Source of the DNA: Stutzerimonas xanthomarina DSM 18231
GTDB taxonomy: Bacteria > Pseudomonadota > Gammaproteobacteria > Pseudomonadales > Pseudomonadaceae
NCBI RefSeq assembly: GCF_900129835.1
Contig: NZ_FQXA01000002.1
Span: forward strand, 682,001-746,000
Length of the DNA stretch: 64,000 nucleotides
Direction: 5' to 3'
Under the pieces are notes generated by a model, which ran no database searches, was not told the origin of the DNA, and saw only the letters and a list, made by a program, of their open reading frames with translations. Of the stretch, positions 22,348 to 31,801 are shown piece after piece. Position 1 is the first letter of the stretch, and every line of letters begins with the position of its first letter. The position numbers were made by a program, and so were the translations under genes.

Positions 22348-24777
22348 ATGGCAAGCCCCGTTCCTTGCTACCACTGCGGGCTGCCGGTTCCTGCTGGCAG
22401 TGCTTACCACGCCCGCGTGCTGAACGAGCAGCGGGCGCTGTGCTGTCCGGGTTGTCAGGCGGTCGCGGAGGCAATCGTCCTGGGCGGCCTGGAAAGCTAC
22501 TATTCGCATCGCAGCGATGCTTCAATCAATCCTGACACGCTTCCGCAAGCGCTCACCGAAGAGCTGGAACTCTACGATCGCAGAGATGTGCAAGCGCCAT
22601 TTGTACGTCATGAAGGTGAGTTAGCCGACACTTCTCTGATGATCGAAGGCATCAGTTGTGCTGCTTGCGGCTGGCTGATCGAGAAACACCTGCGCCGGCT
22701 GGACGCGGTTTCCGAGGCCAGCCTGAACTTATCGAACCACCGCCTGCGGGTCCGCTGGAATGATGCCTCGCTGCCGCTGAGCGAACTGCTCGCAGAGCTT
22801 CGTCGCGTCGGTTACGCGGCCCACCCGTACCAAGCGGACCAGGCTGCGGAACGGCTTGCTCAAGAGAACCGCCGCAGTATGCGCCAGCTGGGCGTAGCCG
22901 GCTTGCTCTGGATGCAGGTGATGATGGCAACGATGGCGACGTGGCCCGAGTTCAACATCGACCTCTCACCCGGTATGGCCAGCATCCTTCGCTGGACTGC
23001 TCTGCTGCTGACCACGCCGATCGTTTTCTATTGCTGCACTGACTTCTTCAAAGGTGCGCTGCGTGACCTACGCACTCGTCATCTGACCATGGACGTTTCT
23101 GTTTCGCTGGCGATCGGTGGCGCCTATGTTGCCGGCATATGGTCGACAGTCACCGGCCAGGGCGAGCTGTATTTCGATGCCGTCGGCATGTTCGCCTTGT
23201 TTCTTCTGGCTGGGCGTTTTCTCGAGCGCCGTGCGCGGGAGCGAACCGCCGCGGCGACCGCACAGTTGGTCAATCTGCTACCGGCTTCCTGCCTGAAATT
23301 GGCCGAGGACGGCCGGACTTCACGAATTCTGCTTCGAGAGTTGCAGCTCGGCGATCAGGTGCTGATTCAACCCGGCGCGCTGATTCCAGCCGATGGTCGC
23401 ATCCTCAGTGGACAGTCAAGCGTTGACGAATCGGTTCTCACCGGAGAATACCTGCCGCAGGCTCGGATCGTTGGCGACACCGTCACTGCCGGTACTCTCA
23501 ACGTAGAAGGCGCCTTGGTCATCGAGGTTCAAGCGCTGGGCGACAACACTCGGCTTTCCGCGATTGTCGGCCTGCTCGAGCGTGCCCAGTCCGACAAGCC
23601 GCGCCTGGCCGAGCTGGCCGACCGTGTTTCGCAGTGGTTCCTGGTGATCGTACTGCTGACTTCCGCTGTGGTTGGCATCGTCTGGTGGCAGATCGACCCG
23701 CAGCGCGCATTCTGGATCGTTCTTGCCCTGCTGGTAGCCACCTGTCCCTGCGCGTTGTCCTTGGCTACACCGACGGCTTTGACCACAGCCACAGGCACGC
23801 TGCACAAACTGGGCCTGCTGCTTACGCGGGGGCATGTACTGGAGGGCCTCAATCACATCGACACGGTGATTTTCGACAAGACCGGAACCCTGACCGAAGG
23901 TCGTCTGACGCTGAGCGAGGTTCGACCACTGGCGGAGCTGGATGCCGATGCCTGCCTGGAGCTGGCCGCCGCCCTGGAAAGCCGCTCCGAGCACCCGATA
24001 GCCAGAGCATTCGGTCGCGCGCCTCAAGCAGCCGATGCCGTCAGCAGCTTTCCCGGCCTTGGCCTCCAAGGATCGGTTGGGGAGCGTATTCTGCGTATCG
24101 GTCAACCCGATTTCGTCGCGACTGGCTATGCCGGCGCGGCGCCGGAGATACCCGGTAATGAGGGCCAATGGTTGCTGTTAGGCGACACTCAAGGGCCTCT
24201 GGCGTGGCTGGTGCTTAACGACCGCCTGCGCGATGACGCGCCGGCTTTGCTTCAGGCGTGCAAATCCCGTGGCTGGAATACGGTCCTGTTGTCGGGCGAC
24301 AGCTCGCCAATGTTAGGCGAGATCGCTCTACAGCTTGGCATCAAGGATGCGCACGCTGGCATGACCCCAATCGACAAGCTCACTCACCTGCAGCATCTGC
24401 AAGCCAAAGGCCATCGCGTGCTGATGCTTGGCGACGGCGTCAACGATGCGCCGGTCCTCGCGGCCGCCGACATCAGCGTGGCCATGGGTTCAGCGACCGA
24501 TCTTGCCAAGACCAGCGCTGACGCCGTTCTGCTCAGCAATCGTCTCGACAGTTTGGTGCAGGCATTCAGCGTGGCGCGCCGCAGCCGCTATATCATCATT
24601 GAGAACCTGACCTGGGCGAGCCTGTACAACGGCTTGATCCTGCCGTTTGCTGCGATCGGCTGGGTAACACCGCTATGGGCCGCACTGGGCATGTCTGCCA
24701 GCTCGCTGCTGGTGGTGCTCAATGCATTGCGGCTGAGCCGAGTGCCTGATCAGCAGCAACCCGCCAGTCTGCCCTGA
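22348..24777 (+). CDS. ccoI: copper-exporting P-type ATPase CcoI (FixI)
   Basis: An 809-residue heavy-metal P1B-type ATPase that delivers copper across the inner membrane for cbb3 oxidase assembly. The N-terminus has a cysteine-rich segment CYHCGLPVP...CCPGC, then an HMA domain with CAAC. The transmembrane CPC motif lies in [12 protein letters not shown], the phosphorylation site is DKTGTLTEG, and the hinge is [14 protein letters not shown]. The stop codon lies inside a terminator-like hairpin. Confidence 0.95.
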   Translation: MASPVPCYHCGLPVPAGSAYHARVLNEQRALCCPGCQAVAEAIVLGGLESYYSHRSDASINPDTLPQALTEELELYDRRDVQAPFVRHEGELADTSLMIEGISCAACGWLIEKHLRRLDAVSEASLNLSNHRLRVRWNDASLPLSELLAELRRVGYAAHPYQADQAAERLAQENRRSMRQLGVAGLLWMQVMMATMATWPEFNIDLSPGMASILRWTALLLTTPIVFYCCTDFFKGALRDLRTRHLTMDVSVSLAIGGAYVAGIWSTVTGQGELYFDAVGMFALFLLAGRFLERRARERTAAATAQLVNLLPASCLKLAEDGRTSRILLRELQLGDQVLIQPGALIPADGRILSGQSSVDESVLTGEYLPQARIVGDTVTAGTLNVEGALVIEVQALGDNTRLSAIVGLLERAQSDKPRLAELADRVSQWFLVIVLLTSAVVGIVWWQIDPQRAFWIVLALLVATCPCALSLATPTALTTATGTLHKLGLLLTRGHVLEGLNHIDTVIFDKTGTLTEGRLTLSEVRPLAELDADACLELAAALESRSEHPIARAFGRAPQAADAVSSFPGLGLQGSVGERILRIGQPDFVATGYAGAAPEIPGNEGQWLLLGDTQGPLAWLVLNDRLRDDAPALLQACKSRGWNTVLLSGDSSPMLGEIALQLGIKDAHAGMTPIDKLTHLQHLQAKGHRVLMLGDGVNDAPVLAAADISVAMGSATDLAKTSADAVLLSNRLDSLVQAFSVARRSRYIIIENLTWASLYNGLILPFAAIGWVTPLWAALGMSASSLLVVLNALRLSRVPDQQQPASLP

Positions 24778-24790
24778 CTGGCGGTCTTCT
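24761..24790 (+). terminator. terminator-like hairpin overlapping the ccoI stop
   Basis: Perfect inverted repeat CCGCCAGT / ACTGGCGG with an eight-base loop containing the ccoI stop codon, followed by TCTTCT. It probably attenuates transcription into ccoS. Confidence 0.72.
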
Positions 24791-24858
24791 CCGACTGGCG
24801 TAGCATAGACAGCGCGCCTACCCAGGCTTGCCGTTACCCACCACTTCTGGAGGCTCTT

Positions 24859-25068
24859 TTGGCCGCACTTTACATCCTGATTCCGGTCGCCGTGGTTCTG
24901 GTCGCGTTGGCCATCTGGGTCTTTTTCTGGGCTGTCGACAGTGGCCAGTACGATGACCTGGACGGCCCGGCCCACAGCATTCTTTTCGACGAAGAAGACC
25001 CCAAGCACAGGGCAGGCATTGCGCAGGCAGACAAAAGTCGCCACCCAGGAAAATCCGAAGGTGAATGA
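24859..25068 (+). CDS. ccoS: cbb3 oxidase maturation protein CcoS
   Basis: A 69-residue protein with one N-terminal membrane helix and the motif WAVDSGQYDDLDGPAHSILFD, diagnostic of CcoS/FixS, which is needed for cofactor insertion into CcoN. The start is TTG at 24859, decided by GGAGG eight bases upstream; no ATG fits. Its end overlaps the start of the next gene. Confidence 0.93.
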   Translation: MAALYILIPVAVVLVALAIWVFFWAVDSGQYDDLDGPAHSILFDEEDPKHRAGIAQADKSRHPGKSEGE

Positions 25069-25795
25069 GCTGTTGCCTCTGCTGGTATCGGCGTTGGTGC
25101 TCGGCCTGCTTGGCGGAGGTCACTGCCTGGGTATGTGTGGTGGTTTGATGGGCGCGCTGACCATGGCTATTCCGGCTGAACAACGTGGCAAACGCCTGCG
25201 CCTGCTCGTGGCTTATAACCTGGGACGGGTCCTCAGCTATGCCAGTGCTGGATTGCTCATCGGCCTGGCCGGCTGGGCCGTTGCTAACAGCCCTGCCGCC
25301 ATCGCGTTGCGGATTGCCGCCGCGCTTCTGCTGATCAGCATGGGTTTGTATCTGGCGGGCTGGTGGGCGGGTCTGACGCGTGTCGAAGCGATCGGAAGAG
25401 GGCTGTGGCGGCACATCCAACCGTTCGCAAGCAGGCTGATGCCCGTCAAGAGCGTGCCACGAGCGCTGCTGCTTGGCGCTTTATGGGGTTGGCTGCCGTG
25501 TGGCTTGGTCTACAGCACGTTGCTGTGGGCGGCCAGTCAGGGCGATGCACTGGACAGCGCCCTGCTGATGTTCGCGTTCGGTATCGGTACCTGGCCGGTG
25601 CTTCTGGCGACCGGCCTGGCCGCCGAACGAATTACCGCAGTGCTTCGTAAACGCGGCGTGCGAATGGTCGGCGGTGTCACGGTAATCCTCTTCGGCCTTT
25701 GGACTCTTCCAGGTCCTCATCAGCAATGGCTGATGGGTCATGACCATGCAGGCACTGCATCCGCGCAGCAAGCGCCCGCTCACATTCATCATTGA
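25061..25795 (+). CDS. sulfite exporter TauE/SafE-like membrane protein in the cco cluster
   Basis: A 244-residue, about six-helix membrane protein. The first helix contains GGGHCLGMCGGLMG, a Cys/His/Met cluster, and a later helix has WGWLPCGLVYS. The C-terminus is His-rich (GHDHAG and HIHH), which suggests metal handling. It probably starts at GTG 25061, overlapping ccoS by eight bases, so the two are translationally coupled. The domain family is named for sulfite export, but linkage to ccoIS and the thiol/His motifs suggest copper transfer for cbb3 assembly; that is inference. Confidence 0.82.
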   Translation: MNELLPLLVSALVLGLLGGGHCLGMCGGLMGALTMAIPAEQRGKRLRLLVAYNLGRVLSYASAGLLIGLAGWAVANSPAAIALRIAAALLLISMGLYLAGWWAGLTRVEAIGRGLWRHIQPFASRLMPVKSVPRALLLGALWGWLPCGLVYSTLLWAASQGDALDSALLMFAFGIGTWPVLLATGLAAERITAVLRKRGVRMVGGVTVILFGLWTLPGPHQQWLMGHDHAGTASAQQAPAHIHH

Positions 25796-25812
25796 AACGT
25801 CACTGACCGGGA

Positions 25813-25830
25813 GCCAGCCGAAGTGCTGGC
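25813..25830. terminator. small hairpin between convergent genes
   Basis: Perfect six-base inverted repeat GCCAGC / GCTGGC with a six-base loop in the 70-bp gap between the TauE-like gene and nadE. There is no T-run on either strand; it is a possible weak bidirectional terminator. Confidence 0.35.
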
Positions 25831-25865
25831 ATGCCGCACCGCGCCTAGCATCGCCGAGATTTGGC

Positions 25866-26693
25866 TCAGGGCTCTTTCGGCAGCTGACGCTTGTGCGCCG
25901 ACTTGTCGTACGTGTCGATAATGATGCGAGCCGCCTCGTCTGGAACCGTGCGACCTTGCAGAAAGGCGTCGATATTCTGATAGCTCACACCATGAGCATC
26001 TTCGTCCGGCTTGCCAGGTGACAGCTCTTCAAGATCGGCAGTAGGGATTTTCTTCACCAGCTGCTCAGGTGCCCCTAACGCAGCAGCTAACTCACGGACC
26101 TGATGCTTGACCAAGCCGGCCAGCGGCGTCAGGTCGCAAGCCCCGTCGCCAAACTTGGTAAAGAACCCCATAACCGCTTCGGCGGCATGGTCGGTTCCGA
26201 TCACCAGCCCCTGCCGCGCGTTTGCAATGGTGTATTGCACGACCATGCGCATCCGCGCCTTGGTGTTGCCGATCACGAAATCACGCTTCTCCGGCGTCAA
26301 GTCTTCAAGCGCCTCGGTCGCTCGCGTCAAGCCCTGCACCGCGGCGCCGATGTTGACCGTGTGGCACTCGTCCGGATTGATCGAATCGACCGCAAGCTGC
26401 GCTTCGTCTTCGTCATGCTGAACTTGATAGGGCAACCGGACCGCAATGAATCGGTAGTCGTCGCCCTCCCCGGCTTGGCGCATACCTTCGACTGCGCGCT
26501 GCGCGAGCAACCCGGCGGCGGTCGAATCGACTCCTCCGCTAATTCCCAGCACCAGTGTCTTGAGTCCGGACTCGCGCAGGCAGTTTTGAATGAAAGCGAT
26601 TCGCCGGTCGATCTCGGCCTGTATCGCTGCCGGCCCATCAAAAGGGGCGCAAACGTTAAGTGCAGCAGCGATTTCTTGCTGACGATGATGCAT
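25866..26693 (-). CDS. nadE: ammonia-dependent NAD+ synthetase
   Basis: A 275-residue enzyme that amidates nicotinic acid adenine dinucleotide to NAD+ using ATP and ammonia. The P-loop of the N-type ATP pyrophosphatases is [27 protein letters not shown] is also diagnostic. There is no glutaminase domain, so it is the ammonia-dependent form. It is divergent from hemN, with 193 bp between starts. Confidence 0.96.
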   Translation of the reverse strand: MHHRQQEIAAALNVCAPFDGPAAIQAEIDRRIAFIQNCLRESGLKTLVLGISGGVDSTAAGLLAQRAVEGMRQAGEGDDYRFIAVRLPYQVQHDEDEAQLAVDSINPDECHTVNIGAAVQGLTRATEALEDLTPEKRDFVIGNTKARMRMVVQYTIANARQGLVIGTDHAAEAVMGFFTKFGDGACDLTPLAGLVKHQVRELAAALGAPEQLVKKIPTADLEELSPGKPDEDAHGVSYQNIDAFLQGRTVPDEAARIIIDTYDKSAHKRQLPKEP

Positions 26694-26813
26694 GGGTTTT
26701 TCCTTGCAATGGATAGGTTAGAAAATGGCAGTAGCTAATCCGACCATAATTCAGCCAATAAATCTCCTCTGCGTACCGTCGGCCCCGGACTCGGTGGCAG
26801 GGTCTGGACTCGC

Positions 26814-26827
26814 TTGATACAGGTCAA
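26814..26827 (+). promoter_or_regulatory. ANR/FNR box of the hemN promoter
   Basis: TTGAT-ACAG-GTCAA matches the FNR/ANR consensus TTGAT-N4-ATCAA at nine of ten positions. Its centre is 26820.5. With the -10 box TAGAAT at 26850-26855 and a start site near 26862, the box sits at about -41.5, the standard class II activator position. Confidence 0.88.
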
Positions 26828-26849
26828 GTCTATGCAATGTCACCCGCCC

Positions 26850-26855
26850 TAGAAT
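26850..26855 (+). promoter_or_regulatory. -10 box of the hemN promoter
   Basis: TAGAAT differs from TATAAT at one position and is placed correctly relative to the upstream ANR box. The hemN ATG follows 31 bp downstream. No -35 box is visible, as expected for a class II activated promoter. Confidence 0.7.
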
Positions 26856-26886
26856 CCTGGCACCGCAGTCAACCCGAGACCGTAAG

Positions 26887-28269
26887 ATGCTCGACGCCAT
26901 TCGTTGGGATGCCGACCTGATTCATCGTTACGATCAGGATGGGCCGCGCTATACCCTCTATCCGACGCCCTATCAGTTCAACAGCAACGTGGGTTCGTTC
27001 GATCTGCTGCATGCGCTACGGGGCAGCCGTCAAGCGGCCAGACCACTGTCTCTGTACGTTCACCTGCCATTCTGTACAGACGTCTGCTATCACTGCCAGC
27101 GCAATAAGGTCATCTGCAAAGACCGCGGGCGTGCGCTGCCATACCTGGCACTCTTGGAAAAGGAAATCGAGCTGATCGGCTGCCACCTCAGCCAGAATCA
27201 GGTGGTAGAGCAACTACATTTCGGTGGCGGCACGCCGACCTTTCTCGGGCATACCGAGCTACGTGGCTTAATGAGTCATTTGCGTAAGCGCTTCAACCTG
27301 CAGAACGACGATCAAGGCGATTTCAGCATCGATATCGACCCGCGCGAAGCGGACTGGCCGACAATGGGCCTGTTGCGTGAGCTTGGCTTCAACCGCATCA
27401 GCATAGGCATGCCGGACCTGGACCCGGATGTGCAGCACGCAATCAACCGCAGGCAGACGCTACAACAGACCCAGACGGTTATCGAGGCTGCACGAACCCT
27501 GCAGTTCCGTTCGATACAGATCGATCTGACCTACGGATTACCACGGCAAACCCCCGAACGCTTTGCAAACACGATCGCCACTGTGATTGCGCTGCAGCCG
27601 GAGCGTGTGTCGGTTTCCGGCTATACACATCAACCCGAACGGTACATGGCGCAGCGCAAGATCAACGCGGCAGAGCTACCAACCCGAGCGGGCAAGCTTG
27701 CGATGCTGCAGCACAGCGTGGAGCAGCTGACGCGCGCCGGCTATCGCTATATCGGTATGGATCTTTTCGCCCTGCCTGACGATGAGCTCGCTATTGCCCA
27801 GGAAGACGGGGCTCTTCAACGCAGCTTTCATGGCTATACGACTCATGGGCATTGCGACCTGGTTGGCCTCGGCGTTTCAGCGATCAGCCAGATCGGCGAT
27901 ATGTACTGCCAGAACAACAACGACATCACCCTCTACCAACAGTCACTGGGACAAGGCCAGCTCGCCACTATCCGTGGTCTGCGATGCAACCAGGACGATC
28001 AGATCCGACGCTACACCATCCAAGCGCTGCTCTGCGATTCGGAACTACGTTTCGACGAGATCGAAAGCATTTTCGGGGTCAGCTTCAAGACCTATTTCCA
28101 GCAAACCTGGCCCGCTCTCGAGCAGATGGCTGCCGATGGGTTGATTCAGCTGAACGCGGACGCGATGACTATTTTGCCGGTCGGACGGCTGCTCGCTTAT
28201 GCGGTGTGTATGCAGTTCGACCACTGCTTGCCGCCCCGCCCCGCCTCGCGATTTCCTCAAGCTATGTGA
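26887..28269 (+). CDS. hemN: oxygen-independent coproporphyrinogen III oxidase, with an altered cluster motif
   Basis: A 460-residue radical SAM enzyme that decarboxylates coproporphyrinogen III to protoporphyrinogen IX without oxygen, supplying heme under low oxygen. The cluster motif CTDVCYHC (C63, C67, C70) and GGGTPTFL are present and the length is normal. E. coli HemN has a fourth Cys at 71, reported to be required for activity; the equivalent residue here is Arg72, encoded by CGC at 27100-27102. The ANR box upstream and the anr gene downstream fit anaerobic regulation. The family assignment is certain; whether the enzyme is active on the usual substrate is less so. Confidence 0.93.
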   Translation: MLDAIRWDADLIHRYDQDGPRYTLYPTPYQFNSNVGSFDLLHALRGSRQAARPLSLYVHLPFCTDVCYHCQRNKVICKDRGRALPYLALLEKEIELIGCHLSQNQVVEQLHFGGGTPTFLGHTELRGLMSHLRKRFNLQNDDQGDFSIDIDPREADWPTMGLLRELGFNRISIGMPDLDPDVQHAINRRQTLQQTQTVIEAARTLQFRSIQIDLTYGLPRQTPERFANTIATVIALQPERVSVSGYTHQPERYMAQRKINAAELPTRAGKLAMLQHSVEQLTRAGYRYIGMDLFALPDDELAIAQEDGALQRSFHGYTTHGHCDLVGLGVSAISQIGDMYCQNNNDITLYQQSLGQGQLATIRGLRCNQDDQIRRYTIQALLCDSELRFDEIESIFGVSFKTYFQQTWPALEQMAADGLIQLNADAMTILPVGRLLAYAVCMQFDHCLPPRPASRFPQAM

Positions 28270-28374
28270 GTGACCGCTCGAGCCGAAGCCCCCAACTGCG
28301 ACCCTTGGACCAATTGGCCTAAGGTGCCTGCCTGAGTTAATCTTGCGCATCGTACGGTTTTTCAGGATCTCGCA

Positions 28375-29109
28375 ATGTCCGAGCTCATCAAGGTTCGCAA
28401 GCAGCCGCAGGCTAATTGCAAAGATTGCAGCCTCTCCGGCCTCTGCCTGCCGCTTTCGTTGAACATGCAGGACATGCAATCGCTGGACGATATCGTCAAG
28501 CGCGGACGCCCCTTGAAGAAAGGCGAGACCCTGTTCCGCCAGGGTGATGCGTTCAGTTCCGTATTCGCCATCCGCTCCGGTGCTCTGCGCACCTTTAGCG
28601 TCACGGATGCCGGCGAGGAGCAGATCACCGGCTTCCACCTGCCGAGCGAGCTGGTGGGCCTGTCAGGTATGGACACCGAAACCTACCCGGTATCAGCCCA
28701 GGCGCTTGAGACCACCTCAGTATGTGAAATTCCCTTCGACCGCCTCGATGAGCTCAGCGTGCTGCTGCCACAGCTGCGCCGTCAGCTGATGCGCATCATG
28801 AGCCGCGAGATCCGCGATGATCAGCAGATGATGATGTTGCTGTCGAAAAAGACCGCCGACGAGCGGATAGCAACCTTCCTCATCAACCTGTCGGCCCGAT
28901 TCAGTGCGCGCGGCTTCTCGGCTAATCAGTTCCGGCTGCCCATGTCACGTAACGAGATCGGCAACTATCTGGGTCTTGCGGTCGAAACCGTCTCGCGGGT
29001 ATTCACGCGCTGCCAGGCGAGTGGCCTGCTGGAAGCCGAGGGTAAGGAGGTGCGGATCCTCGATTCCATTCGCTTGTGCGCCCTGGCGGGCGGAAACATG
29101 GACGCCTAA
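28375..29109 (+). CDS. anr: oxygen-responsive transcriptional regulator ANR (FNR family)
   Basis: A 244-residue global regulator of anaerobic and microaerobic genes. The N-terminal cysteines C15, C18 and C24 (in [10 protein letters not shown]) plus a fourth Cys near residue 117 (TTSVCEIPF) bind the oxygen-labile 4Fe-4S cluster. A cyclic-nucleotide-binding-like domain follows, then a winged helix with recognition segment [14 protein letters not shown]-xx-SR is the FNR specificity pattern for TTGAT. It follows hemN by 105 bp with a weak promoter-like sequence between them. Likely targets in this window are hemN and a cco operon. Confidence 0.95.
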   Translation: MSELIKVRKQPQANCKDCSLSGLCLPLSLNMQDMQSLDDIVKRGRPLKKGETLFRQGDAFSSVFAIRSGALRTFSVTDAGEEQITGFHLPSELVGLSGMDTETYPVSAQALETTSVCEIPFDRLDELSVLLPQLRRQLMRIMSREIRDDQQMMMLLSKKTADERIATFLINLSARFSARGFSANQFRLPMSRNEIGNYLGLAVETVSRVFTRCQASGLLEAEGKEVRILDSIRLCALAGGNMDA

Positions 29110-29119
29110 CGGAGCTCGC

Positions 29120-29668
29120 ATGATTTTCGACGAATTCTCGATCAAGACCTTAATCCGACCGGTTCCGGATTTTCCGAAAGCTGGCGTGATCTTCCGCGAC
29201 ATCACTCCGCTACTACAGTCGCCGAAAGCACTTCGCATGGTGGCTGACAGCCTGATACAGCGTTATGTCGAAAGCGGTTTCAGCCATGTCGGTGCGCTGG
29301 ACGCCCGCGGTTTCATCATCGGCTCGATCATCGCCTATGAACTGAATCGACCGCTAATTCTGTTCCGCAAGAAAGGCAAGCTTCCAGCCGATGTGTTGGC
29401 CGCGTCTTATAGCACCGAGTACGGTGAGGCCTACCTCGAAGTGCACGCGGACAGCCTCTGCGAAGGCGATTCGGTATTGTTGCTGGATGATCTGATTGCC
29501 ACCGGCGGTACGCTGGTCGCAGCGGCTCAACTGGTTCGCCGCATGGGCGCGCAGATTCATGAGGCCGCTGCGATTATCGACCTTCCTGAACTCGGAGGTT
29601 CACGCAAGTTGCAGGACATGGGCATTCCTACCTTCACACTGACTGCATTCGAACTGAACGAGCGCTAG
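29120..29668 (+). CDS. apt: adenine phosphoribosyltransferase
   Basis: A 182-residue enzyme that converts adenine and PRPP to AMP. The PRPP-binding motif [14 protein letters not shown] is intact, and [11 protein letters not shown] near the N-terminus is typical. The ATG at 29120 follows GGAGCT and lies 10 bp after anr, so it is probably co-transcribed with the regulator. Confidence 0.95.
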   Translation: MIFDEFSIKTLIRPVPDFPKAGVIFRDITPLLQSPKALRMVADSLIQRYVESGFSHVGALDARGFIIGSIIAYELNRPLILFRKKGKLPADVLAASYSTEYGEAYLEVHADSLCEGDSVLLLDDLIATGGTLVAAAQLVRRMGAQIHEAAAIIDLPELGGSRKLQDMGIPTFTLTAFELNER

Positions 29669-29670
29669 AG

Positions 29671-30288
29671 TTGAGCGCCAGACGGGGCTCGGCCGTGCGC
29701 TGCGGAGCGCTGCTCTGCCTCCTCGCGTTCTGTTCAGCGTCTTTTGCATTCGACCGCAAAGCGCTGCTTGATGAGGCGAACCTGTTGGTGTTTCCGCGGG
29801 AGCGGCAACTGCCTGCCGTCGAACTCGTTGATGAACAAGGCCAGACTTTTACCACTGATGCATTACGTGATCGCTGGCATCTGTTGTTTTTCGGGTTCAT
29901 TGCGTGCCCGGATGTCTGTCCAACAACGCTGAGCGACATGCGCCGTCTACTTAGTCAGCTACCACCCGCGGTGCGTGACCAGCTGCAAGTCGTCTTGATC
30001 ACCGCGGACCCTGCACGCGACACGCCTGAGGCGCTGCGCACCTACCTGAGTTATTACCGGTCAGGCTTCAAAGGGTTGACTGGCGAACTCCCAGCGTTGC
30101 AGGAAATGTCTAAAGCCCTTGGCCTGCCTTTCGTAGCGACTGCGAACACGAAGGGCGACTACGAGGTTAGCCACAGTGGTAATCTCGCTATCGTCGCTCC
30201 CGATGGGACATTGCGCGGGCATATCCGGGCCCCTTTGAAACTGGAGGGGCTACGCAACGCCTTGCCTCAGCTAATCGAAGCTAGATGA
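29671..30288 (+). CDS. SCO1/SenC family copper chaperone
   Basis: About 205 residues. The protein has an N-terminal signal/anchor (CGALLCLLAFCSASFA) and a thioredoxin-fold SCO domain with the copper-binding CPDVCPTT and the distal His in YEVSHSGN. SCO proteins metallate CuA in subunit II of aa3/caa3 oxidases or help cbb3 assembly, and both kinds are encoded in this window. The start is either TTG at 29671, two bases after apt, or GTG at 29695; neither has a strong ribosome site. It is the last gene of the anr-apt group. Confidence 0.88.
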   Translation: MSARRGSAVRCGALLCLLAFCSASFAFDRKALLDEANLLVFPRERQLPAVELVDEQGQTFTTDALRDRWHLLFFGFIACPDVCPTTLSDMRRLLSQLPPAVRDQLQVVLITADPARDTPEALRTYLSYYRSGFKGLTGELPALQEMSKALGLPFVATANTKGDYEVSHSGNLAIVAPDGTLRGHIRAPLKLEGLRNALPQLIEAR

Positions 30289-30310
30289 TGCGGTTTGCTG
30301 CACAAATGTC

Positions 30311-31018
30311 CTAGTGACAATCAAGCGTATCGGCGAGCACATATGCCTGGAACGCGACTTCGTCGATCCAGTGTTGCGTAACCTCAGCCAGCGCATCCTG
30401 CCCTTCCGGGCTGGCGACGATTTGCTCGATTCGCTGTTGCAACGCCGCATCGGCTGTCGTGACCCGCAATGTCAGTCGCGGATATTCCAGTGCTGGCAGC
30501 AATCGATCATAGCGACGCCATTCAGGCAGTTCGGCGATTTGCTGCAGTAAGACCCGCTCGCCCACAACCGCTTGGCACTCACCGAGTTTCAGCCCGATCA
30601 GCGCCTGTGCCGCGCTGGAATAGATTCGAGCGACACCACCGAAGCGGGCCGCTATCAGTTCTGCATGCGGGCTTCCTGTTGTGACGCAGAATGGCTTGCC
30701 GGCAAGGCCAGCCCAGTCGGCCGGCCCTGCTTTGCTTGCTGCCAGGGCCCCGATTTCGCTGGAATAATAAGCCGCGCCGGAACCAAGCTTACCGAAGCGA
30801 AGCTGCCCCTTTTCCGGCGCATCAAGGAGCGAAATATCGCTACCCAAGGCTTCGCCCAAACGGGCCAGCCAAGCGGCCTCGAAACCCTCTCCGAGTGACT
30901 CGGCCTCCGCTGCCTTGAGTGGACGATAAGTGTCAACCGGAACAGCCTCGAGTGTCGCAGCCTGGATGCCAACCGGCAGCATCAGCGTAAGCGCGAACCG
31001 CAACAGGCCTTTTTTCAC
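30311..31018 (-). CDS. periplasmic solute-binding protein (ABC-associated, family 3-like)
   Basis: A 235-residue protein with a signal peptide (MKKGLLRFALTLMLPVGIQA). The fold looks like a small bilobed binding protein; stretches such as AGLAGKPFCVTTGSPHAELIAARFG and ALIGLKLGECQAVVGE resemble amino-acid-type binding proteins. It lies 9 bp downstream of the permease gene on the same strand and is thus the fourth gene of the importer operon, which already has its own binding protein at 32639-33628. A role as a second specificity subunit is plausible but unproven. Confidence 0.72.
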   Translation of the reverse strand: MKKGLLRFALTLMLPVGIQAATLEAVPVDTYRPLKAAEAESLGEGFEAAWLARLGEALGSDISLLDAPEKGQLRFGKLGSGAAYYSSEIGALAASKAGPADWAGLAGKPFCVTTGSPHAELIAARFGGVARIYSSAAQALIGLKLGECQAVVGERVLLQQIAELPEWRRYDRLLPALEYPRLTLRVTTADAALQQRIEQIVASPEGQDALAEVTQHWIDEVAFQAYVLADTLDCH

Positions 31019-31027
31019 GGGGCCCTC

Positions 31028-31801
31028 TCAAACGTACTGATAACGCAGCATCCGCTGCTTGAATTTCTCGAGAACAACCTGATCGATTAACGTCGCGAGG
31101 ATAGCGATGACCAGAATATTCATCATTACACCGGCCATGTCGGCGATTTCGCCGGAGTAGGCAAGCGAGCGCCCCAGCCCCTGACCGAAGCCGATCAGCA
31201 TTTCTGCGGAGATCAGCGCTCGCCACGCATTGCCGAAGGCAAGTTGCGCACCGGTAATCAGTTCGGGCATCACGGCAGGTAGATAGACGCGCCGCACCAG
31301 TTGCCAGCGCGATGCGCCCATTACCCGAGCAGCCGCAACCTGGACCGGCTGCACGCTTTCGGTGGCGTTCATGACCGACAACGCCATCGGGAAGAATGCT
31401 GCCAGCGCGACCACTACGATGATTGGCAGGTTACCGAAACCCATCACGATCAGAAACAGCGGCACCCAGGCAATCGACGGGATTGACTGAAGAATCACGA
31501 TGGCCGAACGCAGGATCTCGCGAAAGAAGAACAGCACCCCGCCCAGCAATCCGAAGCCGATCCCAAACAGCATTGCGAAGCTGTAACCACTCCCCAGCCG
31601 GCTCATGCTGCCGTAAAGCCCTTCGCGAAACTCAGGCTCATAAACAGTGGTCAACAACCGCTCAAAAACCACGGGAATACCCGGCATCAAAAACGCAGGA
31701 AGACTCCACGCAGCGATCTGCCAGATCAGCAGAATGAACAAAATTGCCAACACCACGGCAAGGTATTTCTTCGGACCGGTCAGACGACGTCCCTGGCTCA
31801 T
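31028..31801 (-). CDS. ABC transporter permease, SsuC/TauC/NrtB type
   Basis: A 257-residue inner-membrane permease with about six helices. The cytoplasmic loop ARVMGASRWQLVRRVYLPAVMPELITG is the EAA motif that docks to the ATPase. The family imports sulfonates, taurine, nitrate or thiamine precursors. Its start overlaps the last base of the ATPase gene, so they are translationally coupled. Confidence 0.88.
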   Translation of the reverse strand: MSQGRRLTGPKKYLAVVLAILFILLIWQIAAWSLPAFLMPGIPVVFERLLTTVYEPEFREGLYGSMSRLGSGYSFAMLFGIGFGLLGGVLFFFREILRSAIVILQSIPSIAWVPLFLIVMGFGNLPIIVVVALAAFFPMALSVMNATESVQPVQVAAARVMGASRWQLVRRVYLPAVMPELITGAQLAFGNAWRALISAEMLIGFGQGLGRSLAYSGEIADMAGVMMNILVIAILATLIDQVVLEKFKQRMLRYQYV

